Positions 36,163-47,960 of a stretch of DNA of 64,000 nucleotides are shown piece after piece; positions within the stretch are counted from its first letter, which is position 1; the number at the start of each line of letters is the position of its first letter. The stretch lies in contig JAWZYV010014440.1 in NCBI GenBank assembly GCA_038373885.1, forward strand, positions 715,001-779,000, in the 5' to 3' direction. The translations under genes were made by a program, and so were the position numbers. Under the pieces are notes generated by a model. That model did not search any database and was not told where the DNA came from. It saw only the letters and a program-made list of their open reading frames with translations. The stretch is from Cheiracanthium punctorium (taxonomy: Eukaryota; Arthropoda; Arachnida; Araneae; Cheiracanthiidae).

Positions 36163-38877
36163 GTTCACCAGACAAAGATTTAGTTACATTGACCAGTTTC
36201 AGTACCGAATCATTGTGCAGCAATTCTTCATAGAAAGGTTGCAACTAATTTACACTCTTTTATGATAAAATGCAACTTCCATTAACAGTGAATGGCTACC
36301 GTCTCTACAATGTTGCATGTCTCTATCTCTTGGTTTGTCCGGAACATTTGTGTGAGTTTGTTATTACATCAAGCAGTTAAAAAACATTAAAAAGTTCAAG
36401 TCGTTGGATGCATGCAATTGATCAGTGACAGTAAATTTAAACTACATGAATCAAAACACACAGGCTGCTGAGATGCTGTCCAGACATCATCATTTAAAAG
36501 TTGTCATCCCTTCCATTGCAATTTATTGGTGTTGTAGTATTGATAATTCAGTATTTTCAAACTCCTGAAATAATTCATGGTATGATTGTGTACGCGTGTT
36601 AAAAATAACTTCACAGTGGTTTGCATTAAATCAATCTATAGAGCTTTCATACAAAAACTACCTAACTAAACATACCACTTTAACATTAAAAAAAAATAAA
36701 AATTTGAATTTTATCTTTAAATTAGGCATTATTTTGAATAAATATACATTTACATTTATTTTGTACAGTAATTCCTGAAAAATTGCTCTGTATTCTGTTA
36801 ATCTATATTATTATGGATTTATGATATATTCTTTTCTGATAAAATTTTGATCAAGAAAAATTCCAAACAGTAAAGAAATAATTTAAAAGGAACATTTTTA
36901 TCTGAAAGTTTTATTACAAAATTTATATCTCAGTGCCAAAACCAGGTCAAACATAACTTTTCCTAGTTAAAATTTAGCCTCGTACGAAAAGAAAAAATAA
37001 GTACAGCATATCAAAAACAGCATTTCTTTAGTTTTGCTTCATTGCTTTTGAGCATTAGAAAAACTCCAAAAATTCATTTTCCTGATGGAAATATTTATGC
37101 GGTGTAAGAGATATTTTTATTTATTCGTAATGACTTTCGAGTCAGTAATGTCATGCTAAAATGATGCCACAGACACGTGGTGTAAGTTTGAGAAACATAT
37201 TCCAATTTTGATGCCTCGAAAGAAAGAAATAAAACTGGAAAGTTGCAAGGTTTGATTTTGAGAGAAAGAAATCTAGAAATAAAACCGAATTCCAGAATTT
37301 CTAAGAAAGAAAGTATTATTTCGATAAGTGTTGTTGGTATCGGAAATTAATGTAAAAAGAAGTTGTGGCATGGAGATATACTAATAAATTTAGAAATATT
37401 GGATTTGTTGATACTTTTCTTTTCTTTTTTGGTTAATAGTGATCTACTACACACAGTGCGCCAAATGAGATAACTAGCATTACATCCAAACAGAGAAATA
37501 TACTTCGATTTCACAGTAACGTAGATTTAAAGCACTTTTGCAGCTCCAGTTCGTTTACATCGATCACACAAGCTGTTGAAAAGCCACAGGCAGTACAGCT
37601 TCAGTACCTCCTTCAGTCTGTTGGCCATAGGACAGTGCAATAGTTGAAGATTCACCGGCTCACTGCGCACTACCCGTGAAACAGTTTTCAGTATCAAAAT
37701 AAATGTACGAACATTCTACTCTATTCCACTGATTTGGCACCTGTTTTTGTATTTCCAAAAATTAAACGTGCTTTAAAATGGGGCTTCAGTGACACTTAAG
37801 AGTAAGCACATACGACGTGCTGTGTTGAACAGACCGCAGGAGGTACACAGTCTGTCGGAAAAAAACAACATTGTTAACTAAAAATGAAAAGAACTGTCCG
37901 TTCTTCCAAAATACTGTGAGAAGATGTGGCCACTACTTTTTGAGTATATTCCTTCAGTTAGTACTGAAACAAAATGATGTCCCTTGATTTTTGGAAAGAG
38001 AAAGACGTCGAAAAGATCCATTTCATTGATGGTCAGGGAAACGCGAAGATATTGTAACTATACAAGTTGTTCTTTCTCATCCAAAGTAGTGCTACGGCTC
38101 GCTTTGTAATTGTGGATGATTCAGCTGCTAACGATCTCCTATCAATCTGTCCGTATGCTGTCCTTCTTTGATGATGCGGCAAATGATAGCTCGCTGACTC
38201 TGTTCATACACAGAAATGCCTGTATTTCATAGTGATGAATTTGTAATATTCGATAAGGAGTGGCGTCCAATGCTGCTAAATGCTGACTCACCTCTACAAC
38301 GGTTTTGACAATTGTGGTAATCTGGCTCGATGAAAAATACTAGAAAAATGACCTTAATTTTTTTGGAAGGGGTGATTTGTATTAGGTGTTCGTAGAATGC
38401 TCACACATATCTTTAACAAGATTATTAGGAACGTTAATGTAAACGGTTCTTAATATGCGTTACTGAAGAAGATTCTCTGTAAGACTGCCTGAAACTAAAT
38501 TAAAACACTGAACTATAAAATTATATATCACTTGTTTATACAAAAAGTTCATGAATAAAAATTCCCAGTTTATTACTATTTTCTTTTAAAACAAATTAAA
38601 AATATAAAATATAAAAATAATTATCTCAACATTGGCTGCTATTTAACAGTGGAAGCAAATAATACTGTAAAAACTAAAAAAAAAAACAACTAATGCGTGA
38701 TGCGATTCGCATTTTTAAAGGGGACAGCATTTATTACTTAGCCAGTAAAAATCTGTGCATTTTTTAACAATTTATTTAGTTGCTTGTACTTTTATGGGTT
38801 TTTTTTTCAGTTTACTTAATACTTATTCTTACGATTTACTTTATTTATGGCTTTCTTACAACCTGTTTATTTATTTA
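36163..38877. other. No gene recognised; possible very old transposase debris
   Basis: Mostly AT-rich. Around 37830-38070 disconnected + strand frames contain RPQEVHSLSEKN and VRSSKIL.EDVATTF. These weakly resemble the helix-turn-helix linker of mariner/IS630 transposases, but I could not follow a catalytic block, so I leave it unassigned. Confidence 0.35.
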
Positions 38878-40200
38878 CTAGCTGAAGTACCCGTCCTTGA
38901 CGGGTCAGTGAATGCAAATTTCCAAAAAGCAAGATTTTTCGTCAGCATTGTAGGAGTACACATAATGGATGTAGTATGTTGCCAAATTAAAAAAAGCGAA
39001 GTTATAATTTTTATGTAATGTGAAAATATTACAGGTTAGAGAGTAACTAAGTGATGTCATTTCATTCGCTTTAGTCGTAATTATTTGATGCGCGAACGAA
39101 TATTTACGCATACTGAAATAATTTTCGAAAAATCTCAAAATCTAATCAACATTTTTGAAAAATTTGAAGCCTAGAATTTAAGTTGAGTGACAACCTATCA
39201 TGTCACCCAATTTCGCTTCATTCCCTGCAGTCCTTATTTCGTGATGCTGGCAAAAAATTTCAGCATTTTAAAACGACTTTCGCAAAATCTCAAAATGTAA
39301 TCAAAATATTTTAAAAATTCAACGCCTATAAATTAAGATTAGCAACTACCTATCATATCACCAAATTTCGTATCATTCGTATTAGTCGTTATTACGTGAT
39401 GTTTGAAGAAATATAAACGTATTTTGAGAGAATTTTCACAAAATCTCAAAATCTAATAAAAATGTTTAAAAAACTGGACACCTATAGTTTATATTGAGAA
39501 ACCATCTATCATGTGACCAAATTTCATATCATTCGCTTTAGTCGTTATTACGTAATGCGTCAACAAAGATTCACTCAGTTTTAAACGATTTTCGCAAAAT
39601 CTTGAAATCTGATCGATTTTTTTTAATTAGATGCTTATAGTTTAAGGTACGTGACCACCTATCATTTCACCAAATATCATTTTTTCACCTTTGCGGTTAT
39701 TACGTGATGTGCGAACACAAATTTACGCAGTTTGTAATGATTTTCGCAAAATCTCAAAATCTAATCAAGATTTTTTTTTAATTCGATGCCTATGTTTTAA
39801 GTTGAGTGAGCACCTATCGTGAGACCCAATTTCATATCATTCGCTTCAGTTGTTTTTATGTGATGCTTGAACACAAATTTACGCAGTTTGAAAGGATTTT
39901 CGCAAAATCTCAAAATCCAATCAAGATTTTTTAAAAATTCGACGCCTATGTTTTAAGTTGAGGGACCGCCTATCATGACACCCAATTTCATATCATTCGC
40001 TTCAGTCGTTTTTGCGTGATGCTTGAACAAAAAAAGCGTCACGGACAGAATGACAGAACGACAGAATGACAGAATGACAGACAGACAAACTTTTTTTTGA
40101 GGGTCGTATCGGATTCCCGGGTGCTTGAAACGGATAGAAATCGCAAAATTTTTGAATTCCAAGAAATGTACAGACAAAAGTCTAATTTTATTTATATAGA
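38878..40200 (-). mobile_element. Non-autonomous Helitron with internal minisatellite
   Basis: Read on the minus strand, the element begins TCTATATAAATAAAATTAGA (5' TC) and ends with the stem-loop ACCCGTC-AAG-GACGGGT, seven bases, then CTAG. It sits between A and T, the target preference of Helitrons, and has no terminal inverted repeat or target duplication. No Rep/helicase frame is present, so it depends on an autonomous partner for rolling-circle movement. Most of its 1323 bp is a ~155-bp tandem repeat, and a (CAGAATGA)n-like run lies near the 5' end. These are common traits of Helitron-derived interspersed elements. Confidence 0.88.
39020..40030. repeat. ~155-bp minisatellite inside the Helitron
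   Basis: Six diverged units. The marker AATCTCAAAA or a one- or two-base variant recurs at 39131, 39286, 39442, 39599, 39750 and 39906, giving steps of 155, 156, 157, 151 and 156 bp. Each unit also has CACCTATCAT and TCATTCGCTT-type words. Confidence 0.9.
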
Positions 40201-40512
40201 TTTTAAACAATTGAATGGAAAACTTACATAAAAATTTTGTTGAATATTCTGAAATACAGAAGGATATCGGTAGTTCAAAAAGCTATTTTTTTTAATGGGA
40301 AAGAAGCTGTTTCGCTAAAATAAAGCATTTTTCAAGTGCGATTTTTTGAATTTATTGGAGACTTTAGGTTTTAAAATGAATTGATTAAGTTTTATACATA
40401 TATTGATCAAAAGTATTCGGACATTCATCTGAGTAGTGTTAGTGAGAAGCACTGTTGACGTATTCCGTTTAACCACAAACTTTCGATTCCTGGAATGGCT
40501 GGCTTTCTTGGA

Positions 40513-41904
40513 TATACACTCTATAACAAAAAAATCGACGCACCAAGATCCGATTGCTTTCAAATTTCGTATGCACGAATGTTTTGAACAGATATGCAAA
40601 TGATTCAAATTTGGTGTCCAATGAATGAATAGTTTGATCTCTAGCGCATCGGAACTGCGCATCCAGCAGACGTATATAAGGAGCAGTTCTTCAACGGTTG
40701 TTAAAATTTTCGGTTTGATTGCGATTCAGATGACCTTTCAACAACTTAAAAAATGCCTCGCTGCAGGATTCGTGCTCATTACGAGCAACTGTCAGAGTTT
40801 GACAGAGTTCGTATCATTGGATTGAAAGAAGCCGGTTGGACTAATCGGAGAATCGCTCGTCATTTGAGTCGAAGCGATGCGACGATTCGAAGATGTTGGC
40901 AAGGATGGGTGGAAAATGGCAGAGTGCAGCGTCAGAATGGTAGCGGTCGACCTAGGGCTACAACAAATCGTGAGGACAGAGCGTTGGTCCGATCAGCTGT
41001 CACAGCGCCTTCTTCATCTCTATCAACCATCAGACGTTCAACCCAAACACCAGTGTCCATCATGACCATTCACAGACGATTGAGAGAGCGAAATCTACGC
41101 TCGCGCCGACCGTTACGCCACCTGCCACGCTGCCACTCACGCCTGCACACTGCCGAGCCATATTATAGTGGTGCAGGGCTCGATCAGGTTGGAATGATGC
41201 CGACTGGGGACGTATAGTCTTTAGCGACGAATCCCGCTTCCAACTGTGTCCTGACGATCATCGAAGGCGTGTTTGGAGACGCACAGGGCAGAGGGGGGAT
41301 CCTGCTTTCACTATTGCATGCCACACCGGCCCTCAACAAGGCATTATGGTCTCGGGTGCTATTTCCTTTGACAGCCGGACAGGTACACTTACTGCGCAGC
41401 GGTACGTGGACGACATCCTAAGACCTGTTTTGCTACCGTTCCTTTTGCAGTGCCCTGGGCTGGTTTTTCAGCAGGACAATGCCAGACCACATACGGCTCG
41501 TGTTGCTCTAAACTGTCTGCAAGCTTATCAAACTCTTCCTTGGCCTGCTAGATCGCCAGATCTCTCTCCCATCGAGCATGTCTGGGATATGACGGGAAGG
41601 CGATTGCATCTGGCACGGACTGTTGATGACCTCGTTCGACAATTGGGCGAATTTGGCAGGAAATACCGTAGGAGACCATCCGGGAGCTTTATCGGTCTAT
41701 GCCACGCCGTGTGGCAGCTTGTATCCAGGCTAGCGGCTGGTCAACACCTTATTGAACTGGTTACTGTAACTCTGAAATAAATTATTCAATTGTTCTGAAA
41801 TTTTAATCATTTACTATTCTGTACATTGTCTTCCTATCCACCAATTTTCGTCTCAATCGGACACCTCCTTCTTGTGCGTCGATTTATTTGTTATAGAGTG
41901 TATA
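40513..41904 (+). mobile_element. Tc1-like DNA transposon with TIRs and TA duplication
   Basis: The inverted ends TACACTCTATAACAAA.AAATCGACGCAC.AAG (about 33 bp) lie at 40515-40548 and 41870-41902, with TA on the outside of each. The roughly 1.39-kb length is normal for a complete Tc1 element. One transposase gene fills the interior and is broken by frameshifts. The ends are well preserved, so it could still be moved by a related transposase. Confidence 0.92.
40753..41780 (+). pseudogene. Tc1-like transposase, frameshifted
   Basis: DDE transposase. From the start MPRCRIRAHYEQLSEFDRVR it shows two helix-turn-helix regions (IGLKEAGWTNRRIARHLSRS and MTIHRRLRERNLRSRR) joined by GSGRPRAT. Near 41150 the frame shifts. 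Then come VFSDESRF (first catalytic Asp, about 41220) and QQDNARPHTA (second Asp, about 41475). ARSPDLSPIEHVWD follows with the Glu at about 41570. A second shift lies near 41660, and the last 30 codons are read in another frame. I count 32 residues between the second Asp and the Glu, where Tc1 proteins usually have 34. The start ATG has a plausible upstream leader. The protein is not functional as it stands. Confidence 0.9.
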
Positions 41905-41954
41905 TGAAAAGCAATGAAAATTATGTCTTGATATCACTCTACATTTTCATGATA

Positions 41955-43064
41955 TACACTCTATGAAAAAAGTATTCGAGTAAAAGTCAAACTTTTTCCA
42001 TTGGTTTCGTGTATTAAAAATTATTTATCATGTAGTATAAGGGAAGGTGGCCCAGAATGATTCTCTTAAGAGAAATACTTGATTATTAAAAAGTAAAGGT
42101 TAAATAAAATTTTGACCTTTTACCACAATATTTGACACAATATTTTACGTCATAAACATGTTTTAATAATATTTTAAACCCAAATTGAGTATTTGAATTT
42201 TTAGAGTCCAAAGGATCATTTTACCAACATCCGAGGGCAAAATGATCTTTCATTTGAAAATAATTGTAAATTGCTTTTAAATAAAAGATGTAAATGTAAT
42301 TATGATTATACGTAATGAAATAAAAAAAAATTACAATCATATAGTACGGACATTTTATTTTATAAAAATTCTAAAATAAAAAAGTGTCACAAATAATAAA
42401 ATGAAGCATTTCAAAACTAAAATTCAAATATTATGACCCACATTAAACGCTGAAATAAATTAAATAATGTAATGGGGAGTCGCGCATTTAGAGAATATCC
42501 TAATAGCTGCCATGATGACTAGGACCCGGTACTGGAGTTTCTTTAGTCGATGGATCATTTTAACCGGCAGTATGGCTACATACTTTAGGTAATATTACTG
42601 GAACACGCTGAGAAACACAAGAAACTGAACAAGTGTAATTCACATCTAAAAACGTACTCTATTCAGTAAACCAAGCCATATTTCTGTATATTACAGTCTG
42701 TATGTCTAAATAAATAGGAAAGTTAGTACTCATCTTATAAAGATATGATAAAACCCAATTATTTGAACAATTCTATTCAGACACGTAATACACCGATCGC
42801 TTAAATATCGCCATTGCTGCTTTTTGACTTGGCCCAACTGGTTAATGTGTTACCTAATGTTAACACTGCCTGTGTGGAAGAAAACATGGGGGGATGATTT
42901 TGCCCATTACGATCATTTTGGGACACCTTCCCCTAAATTCGGGTATGTTTAATTACAAAGTTTAATATTTCTGACGAATTGTCCGTTTTTCAAAAAAATA
43001 ATTAGTCCTCAAAACTAAAGTAGGAAATTTTGCTTTTGATCAATTACTTTTCTGAGAGAGTGTA
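41955..43064. mobile_element. Tc1-type MITE (outer) interrupted by a second MITE
   Basis: The left end TACACTCTATGAAAAAAGTA and right end (complement TACACTCTCTCAGAAAAGTA) form imperfect TIRs at 41955 and 43064. Removing the insertion at 42041-42933 and its 3-bp duplication leaves about 214 bp. This aligns with the uninterrupted 216-bp copy at 44302-44517, including TATTAAAAATTATTTATCAT and GTTTTTCAAAAA. Confidence 0.8.
42041..42933. mobile_element. Nested MITE, GGGAAGGTGKCCCARAATGAT ends
   Basis: Starts GGGAAGGTGGCCCAGAATGA and ends with the complement of GGGGAAGGTGTCCCAAAATGA. It is flanked by TAA on both sides (42038-42040, 42934-42936). The 893-bp interior has no transposase frame and is AT-rich. 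The 3-bp duplication suggests a PIF/Harbinger-like or TA-type family; I cannot decide which. Confidence 0.75.
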
Positions 43065-43396
43065 TAACTATTGTTTATATTTGGCATAACCTACAAAATG
43101 CCTATGAAAATATTAAAAATGGAAAAATATTTTTGTGCATGAAAAAAGTAATATTTCTTTTAACATTCATTACCTCAACGTACATTTCCTGCTTTATTTT
43201 TAAACTATTGCTTTTTCTTACACATTTGGACCGCAGTTTAAGCAAAATACACATGAAAAGGTTTCGAAATATTGTGAGAATTAGAAGACTTTTACAGAAA
43301 TACATTAAGATTTTTAGAATAGATAAAACTGTTAAAAAAATACTTTTAGACTTTTGTATGTAGAAAGCAATTTTAATATCTTTTTTCTCATTTTGT

Positions 43397-44060
43397 TGCT
43401 GATTTTCTAATTTCTGTGGGAATGTATGATTTTATTATATATAGCCTATTATTTACACGTCTAAAATTACATAATCATTCGACATATATTTGTTTACAAA
43501 AAAAAGAAAGAAAGAAAGAAAGAAAAATACTTATAATGTATAATTCGAAATTCCACGGACACTTTCGATCATGTAGTGTTTTAACTAATACGTTTTCATA
43601 TAGTTTTATAAATGCACTCATAAATACGATAAAATTTTCAGAGTCTCAGGATTCTAATTGTAGCTTTATCTTATTCTGTTCGGTTCTCTTGAATTAGAAA
43701 CAAAAATCTCAACTATCTTCTTCTAATTTCAAATTACCACAAATTTTGTTTGAAATACATTTTAATTCTACTTTTACACGACACTCTTACAAGAATTCCT
43801 AAGAGATTTACCTATATCATTCGATAAGATCTGTTAATTGACATTTATAATATACAAATACCGTCTGAAAAATACCAATTTTTTTCAACTTTTGTTTTTC
43901 ATACAGATAGCAATACTTTACATAGTTTTACATTATGTTACTGATTTTCTAGATGTCCTGAAAAGTATGATCTTCTTATTTTTAGCGTATTATTTACATG
44001 CTTAAGGTAAAATCATTTGGCAAATATCCGTTTAGAAAAATGTGAAACAATGCCTTTCGA
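43397..44060. repeat. Diverged local duplication
   Basis: The segment near 43397-43510 (GTTGCTGATTTTCTAATT..., ...TATTATTTACACG...) recurs near 43946-44040 (GTTACTGATTTTCTAGAT..., ...TATTATTTACATG...), about 549 bp later. Between them lies an (AAAG)n run at about 43499-43525. Confidence 0.5.
43612..43845. repeat. Dispersed repeat paired with 48697-48935
   Basis: Both copies contain TAGAAACAAAAATCTCAA, ATCTTCTTC.A.TTTCAAATTACCA and CTCTACTTTTACAC-like words in the same order and orientation. No coding signal. Confidence 0.65.
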
Positions 44061-44301
44061 ATTTCTGTTAATACTTTGATCGTGTTGTGTACTAACACAG
44101 CATGAAATACAGTTGGACCCACAGTTGGTAATTCTGTTGGATCCACTTATAACGAGCCGGAATTTAACAAAGAAAATAGAATCTCTTGCTTGGTTTAATG
44201 TTAAAAATGTACTGGAGCATATTCTTTTAAAGAATATATTTCCTACTATGTTCGGATTTAACCGTTTGACTGCTATGCAGCGCTATTGCGCTTTTGGAAT
44301 G

Positions 44302-44517
44302 TACACCCTCCAAAAGAGGCATTCGAGCAAGATAGAAATATCCTACGGTGGTTTCGTATATTAAAAATTATTTATCATAGAATATGAGATAGGCTATGCA
44401 TAAATATGACATTCCATATTTCTATTAAGTTGTGCGTTTTTCAAAAACTCAATTATTTTTCGCAAATCGAGAACAGGAAATTTCTCTCTTGCTCGAATAC
44501 TTTTATTGGAGGGTGTA
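44302..44517. mobile_element. 216-bp Tc1-type MITE
   Basis: The left end TACACCCTCCAAAAGAGGCA and the right end (complement TACACCCTCCAATAAAAGTA) continue as inverted repeats through ATTCGAGCAAGA and GAAAT.TCC. TA lies at both edges. It is the intact relative of the interrupted MITE at 41955-43064. Confidence 0.85.
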
Positions 44518-45380
44518 TGAGGATTTCGATGATTAGCAGTCAAACGGTTAAAGAGCGAAACAATTACAGAAAAGCTGAAAAATTCACAGTATCTTTAGAA
44601 TTATCCTCTTTCCTCTTGTAAGGAAAAAAAAAAAACTTTAAAATTTTCTAAAAGCAGACGCAACTATTATAACACAGACTGGAAAACAGCTCTGTTGTAT
44701 CTTTTGCAAGTAACATAAGTGAGGAAAGAAACAATACCGACGAATTGTCAGTGCAAGAGAACCAGGGTCCGGATTGTACTTCCAATAGAGTGCTGAATTT
44801 TCCCAAGTGCTTTAACAGACATGCGTAAGGCAAATTCATTTTCTGTGTGTAGCTTTCTTTGAGAACGTGTCTTTTTTAATCGTTGGATATTCGTCTTTCA
44901 TTCATATTTATACTGTCACGGACATGGTAAAAGCCAAGGGACTAGAAAAAACAAATGGCAGTGAGTCGAAAAAAGAAACAATGTTTGAACAACCGACACA
45001 ATGCAAATGCTGCTGAGTTATCGCACAATCTTGATCAGTTTTTTTTTTTTTGTTTTGTTTTAACATATGGAAAATACAGCGATTCGACATTTAATACATC
45101 GACTGTTTTAATGACGAAAATTAAAGTAAATTTGATAAAGACAAATAGCCAACATTGGATACCTTTTCTTCACTTGCCAATTCAAGCAACAATTCACGTA
45201 GGTTGTTTTTTATGTGTTAAATGCTGGGTTCTTTTAACTTGAATTCGAATTTAGCGAGAGACCGGATTTAACCCTTTGAGGCGCAACCCTTACCCAATGC
45301 TGAAAATAGGTCGAATAGGTGAAAATATCTCGAATTCTTCCATTTTTCAGCATATGTCAGCGCTGTTAAAAATAATCGTG

Positions 45381-45423
<43 letters not shown>

Positions 45424-45638
45424 CGGGAAATGACGTGCTAAAAAGTAAGGGATTCTCGTGGAGCTATGTCACCCGCAACTATTTTTATCAAATCTATTCT
45501 TAGTGACTGGCAACAGTCAAAACGTCAGAGTTTGGTGAACCCAGTGTGGGAACACTGCGCGTTAAAGCGTTCACGAGTAGTTAGTTTTCTGCGTCCGGAG
45601 CTTTTCGTTAGATGTGAATATGACTATGTGTACTATAT
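44518..45638. other. No gene recognised; contains an (AT)n microsatellite
   Basis: An (AT)n run lies at about 45384-45421. Several short frames overlap on both strands, and none has a recognisable domain. Confidence 0.5.
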
Positions 45639-46700
45639 TAGGGCGGACCGAAAATGCACTTTTGCACCGATTTTCGAAATCGATGAGAGCCTAGTGAGGA
45701 AGAAGTTGTCCCTTGGGTTACTTAATACCCATGTAATTTTTATTTATTTTTTTTTAATCAGACAATATCTTCAGGTGGCGCCGGCGATTTTAAAATCGGG
45801 AATTTGGACAAAACAGATATTTTCCCCGAAAACACAATTTTCGCGAATTTTCGAAATCGATATCAGCCAAATGGGGAAAAGTTGTCTTTTCGGTTGGTTA
45901 ATAACGGTGTAGAATGTTTTTGAAACGGAAAATGTCTTCAGGTGCCCCGGCACCTTTAAAATCCGGTACTTTCGCCAAAACAGACAATTTTCCCCGGAAA
46001 ATAAAAGTTTACCGGATTTTGGAAATCGTTAACAGCGGTGAGGTAAAGTTGTTTCTTTATTTTTAGAGTGTATCATGTAAAAAAAGTTTCCGCAGTAGGT
46101 TGATGCTGATTTCGAAAATTCGCAAAAATTGTGTTTTCGGAACAAAGAAAATGTCTATTTTGGTAGAAATTCCCGATTTTAAAGGCGCCGGCACCACCTA
46201 AAATTATTGTCTGATTAAAAAAAAAAAATCTGATGTGTCCAACACATGACTTCCTTGCACGTCTATTAAATCAAAAATGTTTTTTACGCACATCCTCTAA
46301 ACTTATTTGTTTGAAAGATATAAAATATTAATAATAGTAAGATATAGCGATTTCTAGCCAAACATTTCGATATCGCCAAGCTCAGTTCAATTTGAAAGAT
46401 TTCTTTCTGACACTTTATTTGGCGATATTTCACCAAAAGCCGACAAACTTGAAATAGTTTGCGAGATTTTGGGGATAGCCAAAGTAGTCATTGACCACAG
46501 ACTTTCAATGAATTGAATGCATCCATACAGCTTAATGTATTTAAAGTCATTTGGCTCACCCTGTAAATAAATTCCCAGTCGATTGCTGTCAAAAAAGATA
46601 TTGAAAACCTTTAGATATTATAATATAGTTCTAAATACAAAAGTTCAAAATTCTACGAGTTAAAGTTTTAGAGTTATACAAAATAAGAAATAATTTTTGG

Positions 46701-46960
46701 CGCCAAATTTGGCGATATTTCGGCGAAACTCGTCAATGTCGACGACATTTGGCGAGATATTAAGCATGGACCAACAATGACAGATTATCGCCAAATTTGG
46801 CGATATTTCGCCAAAACTCGCCAAGAACGATGACAAATGGCGATACTTTGGGCATAGACCAAATGACTGACTATCGCCAAATTTGGCGACATTTCGGCAA
46901 AACTCGCCAAGGTCGAGGACAGACGGCGAGATTTTGGGCATGTACCAAACAATGACTGTC
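46701..46960. repeat. ~87-bp tandem repeat built on CGCCAAATTTGGCGA
   Basis: Three units start at 46701, 46789 and 46875. Each carries the self-complementary word CGCCAAATTTGGCG and further CGCCAA/TTGGCG words, so every unit can fold on itself. Confidence 0.85.
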
Positions 46961-47059
46961 TACAATTGTATTATATTGAAGATGTGCATAGACATTAAAG
47001 TACTGAAATTCTTTTCGGTGGTCCTGCAAATAAACTCTCCAGTAGATTTTAACCAAAAA

Positions 47060-47960
47060 TCGAGATGCACAACTAGATGTTACAACAATCTTATATATGA
47101 AATTTCATAATAGTTTTTGAGATTTGAGAGTTAAATATGCACACACGTACACAAAAAAGTCGCCAAGCTTGGCGACTTTTGGCATAGTTCTTGAGGGAGG
47201 CACGTGACCGTGGTCGGACCATTACCTAACTTATGCGGTATTGTGCTTGAAATGGATGAATCTCCTAAAATTGCCATTGACCGTAATGTATTGGAAATCT
47301 TTTGAGTGTTCCTGTAGCAGAACTGTAAATGATGAAGACACTTTTTTTAATGGAGAAATTCATTTTCTAACTCTTTACAGCATATATCACTTCTGAGTCG
47401 TTTGAAATAGCCCAATACCTCTAAAAAACGCTTTGATGAATTTCGGCCCATAGAGCGTAATGTATTTCGACTCTTTTAGGCGGTTCTGTAGATAAACTAT
47501 CCAGTCGAATGGAACCGAAAGGGGAGGTGCACAACTAGATGTTACAACAATCCTAAATATAAAGTTTCAACATTCTACGCCTCATAGTTTTTGAGATATG
47601 CGAGTTTAAGGAATTTCGGCCCATTGAGCGTAATGTATTTCGAATGTTTTGGGCGGTGCTGTAGATAAACTATCCAATCGAATGGAACGAAAAAGGTAGG
47701 TGCACAACTAGATGTTACAACTATCCAAAATATGAAGTTTCGACATTCTACGCCTAATAGTTTTTGAGATATGCGAGTTTAATGAATTTCGCCCCATAGA
47801 GCGTAATGTATTTCGAATCTTTTGTGCGGTCCTGTACATAAACTATTCATTCGATTGCGACCAAAAGGGGAGGTGCACAACTAGATCATAGAACAATCCT
47901 AAATATCAAATCTCAACATTCTACGACCCATAGTTTTTGAGATATGCGAGTTACATACAT
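47060..47960. repeat. ~173-bp tandem repeat
   Basis: GGTGCACAACTAGAT recurs at 47526, 47699 and 47872 (step 173 bp), with an earlier variant at 47063. Each unit has TTTTTGAGATATGCGAG and GAGCGTAATGTATTTCGA. It ends in an (ACGT)n run near 47956-47972. Confidence 0.85.
47155..47180. repeat. Perfect 26-bp palindrome
   Basis: The 26 bases are exactly self-complementary around AAGCTT, with CGCCAAGCTTGGCG at the core, echoing the 87-bp array. Confidence 0.9.

Noticed and set aside
37830..38300. Mariner/IS630 transposase remnant
   Set aside because: A few weak matches in different frames but no catalytic block; too little to call.
45466..45912. 148-codon open frame
   Set aside because: It runs through the terminal inverted repeats of the foldback element and has no domain; the frame is a by-product of the repeat units.
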